A DNA stretch of 64,000 nt from JAJFJD01 sp965228425 (lineage in GTDB: Bacteria; Pseudomonadota; Alphaproteobacteria; UBA8366): positions 868,001-932,000 of the forward strand of contig OZ245815.1 of NCBI GenBank assembly GCA_965228425.1, written 5' to 3'. Positions within the stretch are counted from its first letter, which is position 1. Each line of letters opens with the position of its first letter. This document shows, piece after piece, positions 1-7,460 of this stretch. Under the pieces are notes generated by a model. It searched no databases. It was not told the origin of the DNA and was given only the letters and a program-made list of their open reading frames with translations. The position numbers and the translations under genes are program-made.

Positions 1-154
1 GCCGAACGGCGAGCCGATCCCGCGGCTTTACAGCGCCGGCGAACTTGGCTCGATCTACAGCTATCTCTATCAAGGCACCGGCAACATCGGGGAATGCCTG
101 GGCTTCGGCCGCATCGCCGGCCGCAATGCCGTGGCGGAGCCGCCCTGGGAGTAA
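1..154 (+). CDS. FAD-binding dehydrogenase, C-terminal end (partial)
   Basis: Only the last 50 residues are inside the window, read from base 2 to the TAA at 152-154. The residues AGELGS, then a GTGN turn and GECLGFGRIAG, are the usual C-terminal FAD-contact segment of the fumarate reductase/succinate dehydrogenase-like flavoprotein family. That family includes fumarate-reductase-like and ketosteroid-dehydrogenase-like soluble enzymes that reduce or desaturate small acids or steroids using bound FAD. The substrate cannot be told from this fragment. The gene ends 171 bp before the acyl-CoA dehydrogenase operon, and a possible promoter lies in that gap, so it may be a separate transcription unit. 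Confidence 0.7.
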   Translation, partial: PNGEPIPRLYSAGELGSIYSYLYQGTGNIGECLGFGRIAGRNAVAEPPWE

Positions 155-180
155 GGCGCTTTGATTTGAGTGGGTGGGAT

Positions 181-209
181 TTGGGTGCGCGTCACTCTCG
201 CCATATACT
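181..209 (+). promoter_or_regulatory. Possible sigma70-type promoter of the acyl-CoA dehydrogenase operon
   Basis: TTGGGT (181-186) and TATACT (204-209) are separated by 17 bases, which fits a housekeeping promoter with a good -10 and a mediocre -35. Transcription would start near 216 and give a leader of about 110 bases before the ATG at 326. The leader holds a GC-rich hairpin (246-253 pairing with 262-269). Confidence 0.35.
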
Positions 210-325
210 CGGGAATACGACCTTTACGAGACGAATGGACGCCGACGGCCCGGCGCTGCACCCGGGCCGGCTACGCTTGTGACCCCGTCGAGCCGGCGCG
301 TCAATCAGCCAATCAGGGAGCTGGC

Positions 326-1474
326 ATGCAGTTTAGTTTCACCGAAGAGCAGGAAGAGTTTCGCGGCATCTTGCGGCGCTTTCTCGAAGACAAATCGCCG
401 ACCACCGAGGTCCGGCGGCTTATGGAAACCGACGAAGGGTACGACCCGGATGTCTGGCGGCAAATCTGTCAGGATCTGGGTCTGACCGCGATTCACATTC
501 CCGAAGCCTATGGCGGGCAGGGGTTCGGTTTCGTCGAGTTGGGGATCGTGGTGGAGGAGATGGGCCGCGCCCTGCTCTGCGCCCCGTATTTTGCCTCGAC
601 GGTTTTGGCGGCGACGGCGATCCTGAACGCCGGGACCGAGGAACAGAAACAGACCCTGCTGCCGGACATCGCATCGGGCGCCACGATCGCGGCCCTGGCC
701 TTCACCGAGGATAACGGACGCAGCGGGACGGACGGCGTGGAGATGACGGCGACCGCGTCCGACGGCGTTTTTACGCTCGACGGTCACAAGAGTTTCGTGT
801 TGGACGGACACACCGCCGATCTGATCGTCGTGTTGGCGCGGAAACCCGGGACTGCGGGTGACGACGGATTGTCGCTGTTCGCCGTGAAGGGCGACGCGGC
901 GGGGCTTGACCGCACACTGCTGCAGACCCTCGATCCGACGCGCAAACAGGCGCGGCTCATCTTCAGTGGCGTCGCAGCACAATTGATCGGTGACGAGGGC
1001 GCGGCGGCCGCGCCGATGGCCAAGACCCTGGATCAGGCGACGGCTTGCCTCGCCAACGAAATGGTCGGCGGGGCCGAACGGTTGCGGGAATCGGCGCTTG
1101 AGTATTCGCAGCTACGCGTCCAGTTCGGCCGCGCCATCGGGTCCTTCCAGGCGCTGAAGCACCGGTCGGCGGATATGCTGTTGGATGTAGAAATGGCGAA
1201 ATCCGCGGCCTATTACGCGACGGCGGCGGTCGACGACGATGCCGAGAATCTGGCGCCAGCGGTATCGCTGGCTAAGGCCGCGGCGGCGGACGCCTATATG
1301 CAGGCCGCGATCACGACGGTGCAAATGCATGGCGGCATCGGCTTCACCTGGGACAACGATACGCATCTCTGGTTCAAGCGCGCCAAGAGTTCCGAGGTCT
1401 TCCTCGGCACGGCCAACGAACACCGGGAACGGCTGATAGAGCAGTGGGATGCGATGGAAAGGAGTGCCGCCTGA
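326..1474 (+). CDS. Acyl-CoA dehydrogenase family protein (first of a pair)
   Basis: 382 residues, the normal length for this family of cytoplasmic FAD enzymes that put an alpha-beta double bond into acyl-CoA thioesters. The N-terminal helical domain begins FSFTEEQEEFRG, the middle beta domain has the FAD-contact stretch LAFTEDNGRSG (about 130-145), and the C-terminal helices carry the QxxGGIGFTWD-type segment (about 335). The ATG at 326 is chosen over upstream starts because GGGAG sits at 316-320 and the family homology begins here. The stop overlaps the next start (ATGA). The common catalytic Glu site (YEGT in MCAD-like members) reads FLGT here, so the base must lie elsewhere or in a partner. 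Substrate unknown. Confidence 0.88.
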   Translation: MQFSFTEEQEEFRGILRRFLEDKSPTTEVRRLMETDEGYDPDVWRQICQDLGLTAIHIPEAYGGQGFGFVELGIVVEEMGRALLCAPYFASTVLAATAILNAGTEEQKQTLLPDIASGATIAALAFTEDNGRSGTDGVEMTATASDGVFTLDGHKSFVLDGHTADLIVVLARKPGTAGDDGLSLFAVKGDAAGLDRTLLQTLDPTRKQARLIFSGVAAQLIGDEGAAAAPMAKTLDQATACLANEMVGGAERLRESALEYSQLRVQFGRAIGSFQALKHRSADMLLDVEMAKSAAYYATAAVDDDAENLAPAVSLAKAAAADAYMQAAITTVQMHGGIGFTWDNDTHLWFKRAKSSEVFLGTANEHRERLIEQWDAMERSAA

Positions 1475-2730
1475 TGAGCGAACCAACCGAAGCGAGCGTC
1501 CGCGCCGAAGTGCGCGCATGGCTCGAGGCGAATTTCGATCCGGATCTCGGTCTTGTCGAATGGCGCAACAAGCTGATCGATGGCGGCTGGGCGGCCCCGA
1601 CATGGCCGGTGGAATGGTTCGGCAAGGGCTACTCCGATCCGCTGGGCCGCGTCGTCGACGAGGAATTCGACCGGATCGGCGCCGTCACGGTGGCGCGCAC
1701 GGGGATCCGCAATCTGGCCGCCGCGACCTTGCTGGCGCATGGCACCGACCTGCAGCGCGAGAAATTCCTGCGCCGCATTCTGACCGGCGAGGACACCTGG
1801 TGTCAGTTGTTCAGCGAACCGGGCAGCGGCTCCGACATGGCGGGGGCGACCACCCGAGCGGACCTCAAGGGCAATAAATGGGTGATCAACGGCCAGAAGG
1901 TCTGGACCACCAGCGCCCATCACGCGCAATACGGTCTTCTGATCGCGCGAACCGACTGGGACTCTGTGAAACACAAGGGGTTGAGTTTCTTCATCCTCGA
2001 TATCGAACAGTCCGGCGTCGACGTGCAGCCGCTGCGCCAGATGAACGGGCATGCGTCCTTCAATCAGGTCTTCATGACCGATGCGGAAATCTCGCCGGAA
2101 TTCATGGTCGGCGAACCCGGCGAAGGCTGGAAGATCGCGACCACGACCCTGATGCACGAACGGCGGGGCGCCGACAGTCTGCGCCGGTATGCCCAGGCCA
2201 AGGACCGGCCGGGCCGCATCTACGCCGAAGAGAAGGCCGAGATCGACACGCAGCTCGAACCGTATAAGTGGTATCCGCAGCGGGGCGGCCGCGCCGACCT
2301 GCTGATGGAGCGCGCGCGAGAGACGGGCAAGATCGGCGATCCGGCGATCCGCCAGGAAATCGCCAAGGTGCTGACCATGCTGAAGACCGCCGAATGGACG
2401 GCGCGCCGCGCGCGCGCCGCGCAGGACCAGGGCCGCCCGCAAGGGCCGGAAGGGTCGCTCGGGAAGCTGGCCGCCAGCAACGTGGCGCGCGCCGCCGCGC
2501 GGGTCCATACGGAGATCGCCGGTGCCGACGCCATGCTGACGGGCGAGGACGGTCCGATGGATGGCGTCATTGCGGAAATCCTGATTTCGGTTCCGGCGAT
2601 TTCGATCGCGGGCGGCACGGATGAAATCCAACGCAACATCATTTCCGAACGCGTGCTTAAAATGCCGAAGGAAACGCGGGTCGATACCGACCGGCCGTTC
2701 CGCGACGTGCCGCGGAACACCGTTTCGTAA
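1474..2730 (+). CDS. Acyl-CoA dehydrogenase family protein (second of a pair)
   Basis: 418 residues. The start ATG overlaps the stop of the preceding acyl-CoA dehydrogenase by one base and has GAAAGGAG at 1456-1463, so the two are translationally coupled. Family features are the QLFSEPGSGSD FAD/substrate segment (about 112-122), the WTTSAHHA segment (about 145) and the C-terminal GGTDEIQRNIISERVL stretch. Adjacent, unequal acyl-CoA dehydrogenase genes are typical of heteromeric enzymes such as the ChsE1-ChsE2 and FadE28-FadE29 types of steroid side-chain degradation, so an alpha2beta2 complex with the first gene product is plausible. The residue before GT is Gly instead of the catalytic Glu of MCAD-like members. 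The substrate is not deducible. Confidence 0.88.
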   Translation: MSEPTEASVRAEVRAWLEANFDPDLGLVEWRNKLIDGGWAAPTWPVEWFGKGYSDPLGRVVDEEFDRIGAVTVARTGIRNLAAATLLAHGTDLQREKFLRRILTGEDTWCQLFSEPGSGSDMAGATTRADLKGNKWVINGQKVWTTSAHHAQYGLLIARTDWDSVKHKGLSFFILDIEQSGVDVQPLRQMNGHASFNQVFMTDAEISPEFMVGEPGEGWKIATTTLMHERRGADSLRRYAQAKDRPGRIYAEEKAEIDTQLEPYKWYPQRGGRADLLMERARETGKIGDPAIRQEIAKVLTMLKTAEWTARRARAAQDQGRPQGPEGSLGKLAASNVARAAARVHTEIAGADAMLTGEDGPMDGVIAEILISVPAISIAGGTDEIQRNIISERVLKMPKETRVDTDRPFRDVPRNTVS

Positions 2731-2768
2731 GCCGTGCCGGAAGAGAACAACAACGGGAAGTCTTATCC

Positions 2769-3980
2769 GTGACAGACAAACCGCGGGGGCCGCTCGAAGG
2801 GATCCGGGTGATCGACCTGACCAGTGTCATGCTCGGGCCGTTCGCCACCATGATTTTGGGCGAAATGGGCGCGGAGGTGATCAAGATCGAGCCGCCCGGC
2901 GGCGACATCGGCCGCTGGACCGGCGCGGCCAAGACCCTTGGCATGTCGGCATCCCACCTGCTGAAAGGGCGCAACAAGCGGAGCGTCGTCCTCGACCTCA
3001 AAAATCCGGCGGCCCGGGAGCCGTTAAAGCGGCTGGTCGAGAGCGCGGATATCTTCGTTCACAACATCCGCCCCAAGGCGGCGGCCCGGCTCGGCATCGA
3101 CTACGAGACGATCTCGTCCTGGAAGCCGGACATCGTCTATGCCGCGGCAACCGGTTACGGCGAAAGCGGTCCTTGGGTCGACAAGCCCGCCTATGACGAT
3201 CTGATCCAGGGGGCGTCCGGCATGGCGGCGCTCAATGGCATGGTGACGGGCACGCCGCGCTACGGACCGTCGGTGCTGGCCGACAAGACCACGGGGCTGT
3301 TTCTGTCCAACGCGATCATGATGGCGTTGTTCCATCGGGAACGGACCGGCGAGGGGCAGCGCGTGCATGTGCCGATGTACGAATGCTTCACCGCCTTCCT
3401 GATTAACGTGCATATGCAGGGCCGCGCCTTCGAGCCGCCGGTCGGCGAGGCCGGGTATGCGCGGGCGCTTAGTCCGCACCGCCGGCCCTACGCGACGACC
3501 GACGGCTATGTCGGCGTCATGCCCTATAACGACAAACACTGGAAAACCTTTTTCACGGTCGCCGGCCAACCCGAACTGGCGAGCGATCCGCGCTTCGCCG
3601 ACCAGCCGTCGCGGTCCAAGAATATCGATGCGCTGTACGAATTCGTCTCCGACGTCATGGCGACCCGCAGCACGGCGGAATGGATCGAGACGCTGGAGGC
3701 GGCGGACATTCCGGTGCTGCCGATGAACACACTCGAAGACCTGTACAGTTGCCCGCACCTGACCGCGGTCGGCATGTTCCCGGAAATCGACCACCCGACG
3801 GAGGGCCGCGTCCGCCACATCAAGGTGCCGGTGCATCTGTCGAAGACGCCCGGCGGCTACTACGGCCACGCGGAAAACCTGGGCGAAAGCACCGAAGCGG
3901 TGTTGCGCGAAGCCGGCTACACGGACGCAGAGATCGCCGACCTGCAAGCGGGAGCCGCGGCCGGGAAACCCGCCGATTAA
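2769..3980 (+). CDS. CaiB/BaiF (class III) CoA-transferase
   Basis: 403 residues, GTG start, close to the usual length of about 400. The enzyme moves CoA between carboxylic acids through an enzyme-bound mixed anhydride. The N-terminus PLEGIRVIDLT and the following GxxGAEVIKIEPPGGD block (about 31-46) are family hallmarks, as is the PAYDDLIQGASG segment where Asp143 is the probable catalytic Asp. It lies 38 bp after the second acyl-CoA dehydrogenase and 51 bp before the hydrolase, so it is probably in the same operon. It would activate or recycle the CoA ester oxidised by the dehydrogenases. The particular donor and acceptor acids cannot be named from sequence. Confidence 0.88.
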   Translation: MTDKPRGPLEGIRVIDLTSVMLGPFATMILGEMGAEVIKIEPPGGDIGRWTGAAKTLGMSASHLLKGRNKRSVVLDLKNPAAREPLKRLVESADIFVHNIRPKAAARLGIDYETISSWKPDIVYAAATGYGESGPWVDKPAYDDLIQGASGMAALNGMVTGTPRYGPSVLADKTTGLFLSNAIMMALFHRERTGEGQRVHVPMYECFTAFLINVHMQGRAFEPPVGEAGYARALSPHRRPYATTDGYVGVMPYNDKHWKTFFTVAGQPELASDPRFADQPSRSKNIDALYEFVSDVMATRSTAEWIETLEAADIPVLPMNTLEDLYSCPHLTAVGMFPEIDHPTEGRVRHIKVPVHLSKTPGGYYGHAENLGESTEAVLREAGYTDAEIADLQAGAAAGKPAD

Positions 3981-4031
3981 CGTGTCACCCTAACCGTTCG
4001 CTAATTTCGACTTCCAGGGAGGAGATCCGCC

Positions 4032-4781
4032 ATGTCCATCTACAAGAACGGCGACGTTGAGATCTACTACGAGGAGGCCGGGTCCGGCTTTCCGTTGCTG
4101 GTGATTCCCGGCGGCGGGCTGAACGCGGCGATCCCTTATCTTTCCGAACGGACCGCGTTCAATCCGATGGAAGTTCTCAACGACGAGTATCATTGCGTCA
4201 CGTCGGACCTGCGGAACGCCATCGGCGGCAAATCCTCCGGCCCGGTGGAGGTCGACCGGCCGTGGGACTCCTATATCGACGACCAGCTCAACCTTATGGA
4301 TCATCTGGGCATCGACAAGTTCCTGGTGATCGGCTTCTGTATCGGCGGCCCCTTCATCTGGAAAATGTTGGAACGCGCGGCCGACCGTGTCATCGCCGCC
4401 GTGCCGGCGCAGCCGAGCGGCTTCCGCCCGGAAGTGCCGGACAGATTCGTAAAGAGCAACATGGGGAGCTGGGCCCCGGACCTGTGCGAGAAACGGCCCG
4501 ACGTCACGATGGAGATGTGCGAGGCTTTCCTCAAGAAGATGTATCTCGAAAACAGTGATTTCGTCTTCAGCGTGACGCGCGATTTCGTGCGGGGCTGCAC
4601 GACGCCGGTCCTGGTCATGCCCGACGACACCGAGCCGCACCCCTACGCCATCGCGGAGGAATCGGCGATGCTGGCCCCGAACGGGCAGATGACCTTCTTC
4701 CCCTGGATGGAAGACAAGGACAAGGTCCCCTTGGCCGTGCGCCACCTGCGCAGCTTCCTCAAGGCGAACACGCCGGTGTAA
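4032..4781 (+). CDS. Alpha/beta hydrolase with a Cys at the nucleophile elbow
   Basis: 249 residues, with GGGAGGAG at 4017-4024 ahead of the ATG. The fold is suggested by LLVIPGGG (about 22-29, oxyanion loop) and by the nucleophile elbow GFCIGG, where Cys103 stands at the Ser position as in dienelactone hydrolases. The acid region VLVMPDDTEPHP follows near residue 195. The usual late GH-type catalytic His is not seen; that region reads FFPWMEDKDK. The only nearby His is in TEPHPYA. It is either a hydrolase with a rearranged triad or a non-hydrolytic member. It closes the acyl-CoA dehydrogenase/CoA-transferase operon, so a CoA-thioester or lactone substrate is a reasonable guess. Confidence 0.75.
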   Translation: MSIYKNGDVEIYYEEAGSGFPLLVIPGGGLNAAIPYLSERTAFNPMEVLNDEYHCVTSDLRNAIGGKSSGPVEVDRPWDSYIDDQLNLMDHLGIDKFLVIGFCIGGPFIWKMLERAADRVIAAVPAQPSGFRPEVPDRFVKSNMGSWAPDLCEKRPDVTMEMCEAFLKKMYLENSDFVFSVTRDFVRGCTTPVLVMPDDTEPHPYAIAEESAMLAPNGQMTFFPWMEDKDKVPLAVRHLRSFLKANTPV

Positions 4782-4798
4782 GACGGAAGCTGATTCGC

Positions 4799-6088
4799 CT
4801 AAAAGAAGACGAAGGACCGGACCACCACATTCTTGCGGCAAGGCGCGTCATCCGGCGCGGTCGGATCGATGCAGGCGCTGTGGAACGACCAGCGCGACAC
4901 CGTGCCGTCGGTCACGGAGTCATAGCATTTGAGCATCGACACCTCGGTCGGCTTCTGGTTGGGGAACCAGTACCATTCGTGGTCGGGGCGGTAGGTGAAG
5001 CGCGTGGTCTCGCCGACGCGGTCGTCGTAGATCCGGTAGTTGGTGATATACGGCTGGTCCGCGAAAGACGGCCAGGCGCACAGCACGAACGGATTCTGGC
5101 GCACGGTCTCCATCGGTTTGGCGAGATTGATCGACATGAACCGCCGCGACATCTTCGCGTCAGCCTCTGCCTCCGTATAGTGCTGCTCGCGGCCGAAGTT
5201 CCGGAGGTTTTTCGTGAGCAGCTCGCGGCAGCGCACGCGGCCGCTGTTGTCGTTCAGATCGTTGTGGACGAGATTCACGTAATTGGCGTTCACGCCCGGG
5301 TTCTTGTTGTCCTGATCCTCGGTTCGGTCACCCGTGTAGTCCTGATCGAACACATCGTGGTTGTACACGAGCGCGTCGGTCGCACCCGGGAAGAAATCCA
5401 ACAGGAGCTTTTCGATTTCCGGGTAGAACACCCGTTCCACTTCCGCCGAATCATAGAAATTCTCGCATTTGGATTCGCAGTGCGCCAGCGACAGGCCAAG
5501 CCGGTCCATGCATTCGGGGCTGCTGGGCGAGAGGCCGCGATAGTATTCCTCCAGGCGCCGCGCATCGCGCAGCACTTGCGGGAAATAGAGGCATCGCCGT
5601 TTGATGTTCGTCTCCTCTTTGCGCATCGCGTCCGCGTCGGCCCGGCGGTCCGGGTCGTGCCACAATGCGTTGGACGGAACGATGGAGTAGGTCGGCTGCT
5701 CGTAGATGGCGTAGCGCAGCGGGAGCGCCACGCCGCCCTCCGGCGCTTCGATATCGTTCGCCCGGATGTGATTCAGGCACTCGTCGTACTCCCGGAATCC
5801 GACGCCCCACTTGGTCTCGATCGGGCCGGGCGGCGCGGTCTCGAGCATATCGATGATTTTCTGGCCCTCGCCCTCGGCGACTTGCTCGAGGGCGACTTCC
5901 GTCGCGGCGGCCGTTCCGCCGTCGCCGTCCTGGTCGAGGGACATGTAGGACAAGCCGCCATTTGCGGCGATGGGCGCCGGTTGCCCTGCCGTGAGTTGCA
6001 GGGACGGCACATAGGCGGCCGACTCTGTCTCTACGTCCGCCGCGCTGTGGGTTTCGGATACGGTGGGCTGATCCATGATATGCCCCAT
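4799..6088 (-). CDS. CmcJ/NvfI-like putative non-heme iron oxygenase or desaturase
   Basis: 429 residues. From about residue 85 onward it resembles the CmcJ/NvfI (AsaB-type hydroxylase/desaturase) family, best known from fungal and actinobacterial natural-product pathways. The probable facial triad is His275-x-Asp277 (in VHND) and His403 (in SFHSACID), with Arg424 placed to bind a 2-oxoacid. Supporting family segments are VERVFYPEIEKLL (about 217) and INLAKPMETVRQNPFVLC (about 320-337). The first 85 residues are an extra low-complexity, acidic extension not usual in the family. An ATG at 6076 (MDQPTV) with GGGG upstream is an alternative start. It lies 80 bp downstream of a LysR gene on the same strand. 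Substrate unknown. Confidence 0.65.
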   Translation of the reverse strand: MGHIMDQPTVSETHSAADVETESAAYVPSLQLTAGQPAPIAANGGLSYMSLDQDGDGGTAAATEVALEQVAEGEGQKIIDMLETAPPGPIETKWGVGFREYDECLNHIRANDIEAPEGGVALPLRYAIYEQPTYSIVPSNALWHDPDRRADADAMRKEETNIKRRCLYFPQVLRDARRLEEYYRGLSPSSPECMDRLGLSLAHCESKCENFYDSAEVERVFYPEIEKLLLDFFPGATDALVYNHDVFDQDYTGDRTEDQDNKNPGVNANYVNLVHNDLNDNSGRVRCRELLTKNLRNFGREQHYTEAEADAKMSRRFMSINLAKPMETVRQNPFVLCAWPSFADQPYITNYRIYDDRVGETTRFTYRPDHEWYWFPNQKPTEVSMLKCYDSVTDGTVSRWSFHSACIDPTAPDDAPCRKNVVVRSFVFF

Positions 6089-6168
6089 AATTTTGATGAA
6101 TGACTGTTGTCCATAACCGTAATCACCGATCCGGCGGGTGACAAATCACGTCTTCCGCTACGGTCACG

Positions 6169-7038
6169 CTACAACCGCTTGGTCAGCGCGGCGACATCGA
6201 AGAAGGCGTCGATGAGTTGCGCGTTGCGCCGCTCCATCAGGCAGTTGACGTGCGCCGTCGTGTAGACGTCGGCGTCGGAGATTTCCACGGTGCGCAGGTC
6301 GGGATGCGGGATGAACTCGATCTCCGACACGAAGCCGATCCCGATGCCGCGGGCGACCGCCAGCCATACCGCCTCGCGGCTGCCGATCTCCATCACGGGA
6401 TCGATCTCGATCTTATGCCGGTGCAGCATGTCCTCGAAGGCGAGGCGGGTCGCAGATCCGCTTTCGCGCATGACCATGCGCTCGCCCTGCAATTCCGCGA
6501 CCCGGATTTTTTTTCGCTTGGCGAAACGGTGCCCCGTGTGCACGAACACCACGACCTTATGTCGGCTGTAGGGCATGGCGAAAATCCGGTCGTCGTCCTC
6601 CACATGGGCCAGGACGGCGACGTCGGCGGAATAGTCGAGCAGTTGGTCGACCATTTCCTGCGAGTTGCCGACCGTCACGGCGAGATGGACGCCGGGATAG
6701 CGCTCGCTGAAGGCGCTCAACATTTCGGTCGCGTGATACGGGCCGACCGCGCCGACATGCAGCGTGCCCCGATGGAACCCGCCGAAGGCGCTGAGCGTAT
6801 CGCGGGCCTGGCCCTCCAGATCCATGATCCGCCGGGTGATCTCGAACAGGGAGGTGCCGGCCTCGGTCAATTCGATCCGCCGGCCGCGCCGATGAAAAAG
6901 CTCGACGTCAAACATCTGCTCGAGCGCGCGAACTTGGCTGGTCAGTGTCGGCTGGCCGATATTCAGCACTCGGGACGCAGCGGTAAATCCCCGCTCCGTC
7001 GCCACCGCATGAAAGGTTCTGAGTTGCGTGAAAATCAT
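6169..7038 (-). CDS. LysR-family regulator, probable regulator of the phosphonate operon
   Basis: 289 residues, the normal size of a LysR activator. The winged helix-turn-helix is at the N-terminus (LRTFHAVATERGFTAASR... LTSQVRALEQ, residues 4-50) and the rest is the two-lobed effector-binding domain. The ATG at 7038 is preferred to an upstream TTG at 7050 because a promoter places the transcript start near 7047. The gene is divergent from phnD across 422 bp, the classic layout for a LysR protein controlling its neighbour. In Pseudomonas fluorescens 23F a LysR protein (PhnR) controls phosphonoacetate hydrolase, so the effector here may be a phosphonate. It could also control the oxygenase gene downstream. 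Confidence 0.85.
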   Translation of the reverse strand: MIFTQLRTFHAVATERGFTAASRVLNIGQPTLTSQVRALEQMFDVELFHRRGRRIELTEAGTSLFEITRRIMDLEGQARDTLSAFGGFHRGTLHVGAVGPYHATEMLSAFSERYPGVHLAVTVGNSQEMVDQLLDYSADVAVLAHVEDDDRIFAMPYSRHKVVVFVHTGHRFAKRKKIRVAELQGERMVMRESGSATRLAFEDMLHRHKIEIDPVMEIGSREAVWLAVARGIGIGFVSEIEFIPHPDLRTVEISDADVYTTAHVNCLMERRNAQLIDAFFDVAALTKRL

Positions 7039-7053
7039 CGCTTTAACCAATAG

Positions 7054-7081
7054 ATACTATATTATTTTTCTATTTGTCCAA
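7054..7081 (-). promoter_or_regulatory. Predicted lysR promoter overlapped by an inverted repeat
   Basis: On the minus strand TTGGAC (7081-7076) and TAGTAT (7059-7054) are 16 bases apart. The perfect inverted repeat CTATT-N5-AATAG at 7070-7084 covers the -35 box, as expected for autorepression by a LysR protein. Predicted start of transcription is near 7047, just ahead of the ATG at 7038. Confidence 0.5.
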
Positions 7082-7333
7082 TAGATCGGTTCGTAGGATC
7101 ATCCCTCCTTGCATGATCGTGCGCAGCCAACCGGTTTATCGGGCTGCGAAGGGGTGACAGTGTCGGATGCAGGCATCACTCTCGGAACCGCGAAATCACC
7201 GTCGCGACATGGCGGCGGGTGTTCGGGTCCGGACTGTCTTTGCGATGCATCCTCGAACCACCAGTCCGGCCGATTGGGCCGAACTCTTTCCAGAATCAAT
7301 GTTCAAAGAGGGGAACCGCGGGTCTAACGCGCG

Positions 7334-7349
7334 CGGAGATGCATCTCCG
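7334..7349. promoter_or_regulatory. Perfect 16-bp palindrome upstream of phnD
   Basis: CGGAGATGCATCTCCG is its own reverse complement over all 16 bases. It lies about 110 bp before the phnD start codon, a good place for an activator or repressor dimer site. It has no loop, so it is more likely a DNA-binding site than an RNA hairpin. Confidence 0.4.
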
Positions 7350-7460
7350 TGCCGAGGCACATGAGCAGACACCAGTGTCATACAAAAATGTTGCCGGGAG
7401 CCGTCTAGCCGCCAGAAGACCATCGGCGGGCTGCCCGGCAGAAGATTAGGGAGACATCCA

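Larger units (their letters stand above)
7039..7460. promoter_or_regulatory. 422-bp divergent regulatory region between lysR and phnD
   Basis: No convincing coding frame lies here. Visible elements are the lysR promoter (7054-7081), two direct copies of CCAATAGAT (7047-7055 and 7078-7086, starts 31 bp apart), an inverted pair GATCAT/ATGATC (7097-7102 and 7113-7118), a perfect 16-bp palindrome (7334-7349) and GTGTCAT (7375-7381), which resembles one half of a Pho box. The phnD ATG at 7461 is preceded by TTAGGGAGAC. The long, site-rich gap suggests control by both the LysR protein and another factor. Confidence 0.5.

Noticed and set aside
246..269. Rho-independent terminator after the first flavoprotein gene
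   Set aside because: The 8-bp GC hairpin has no T-run and lies after a possible promoter, so it is more likely a leader hairpin.
7375..7381. Pho box upstream of phnD
   Set aside because: Only one half-site (GTGTCAT) matches; the second TGT-like half is two bases off the expected 11-bp spacing. I list it only as a resemblance.
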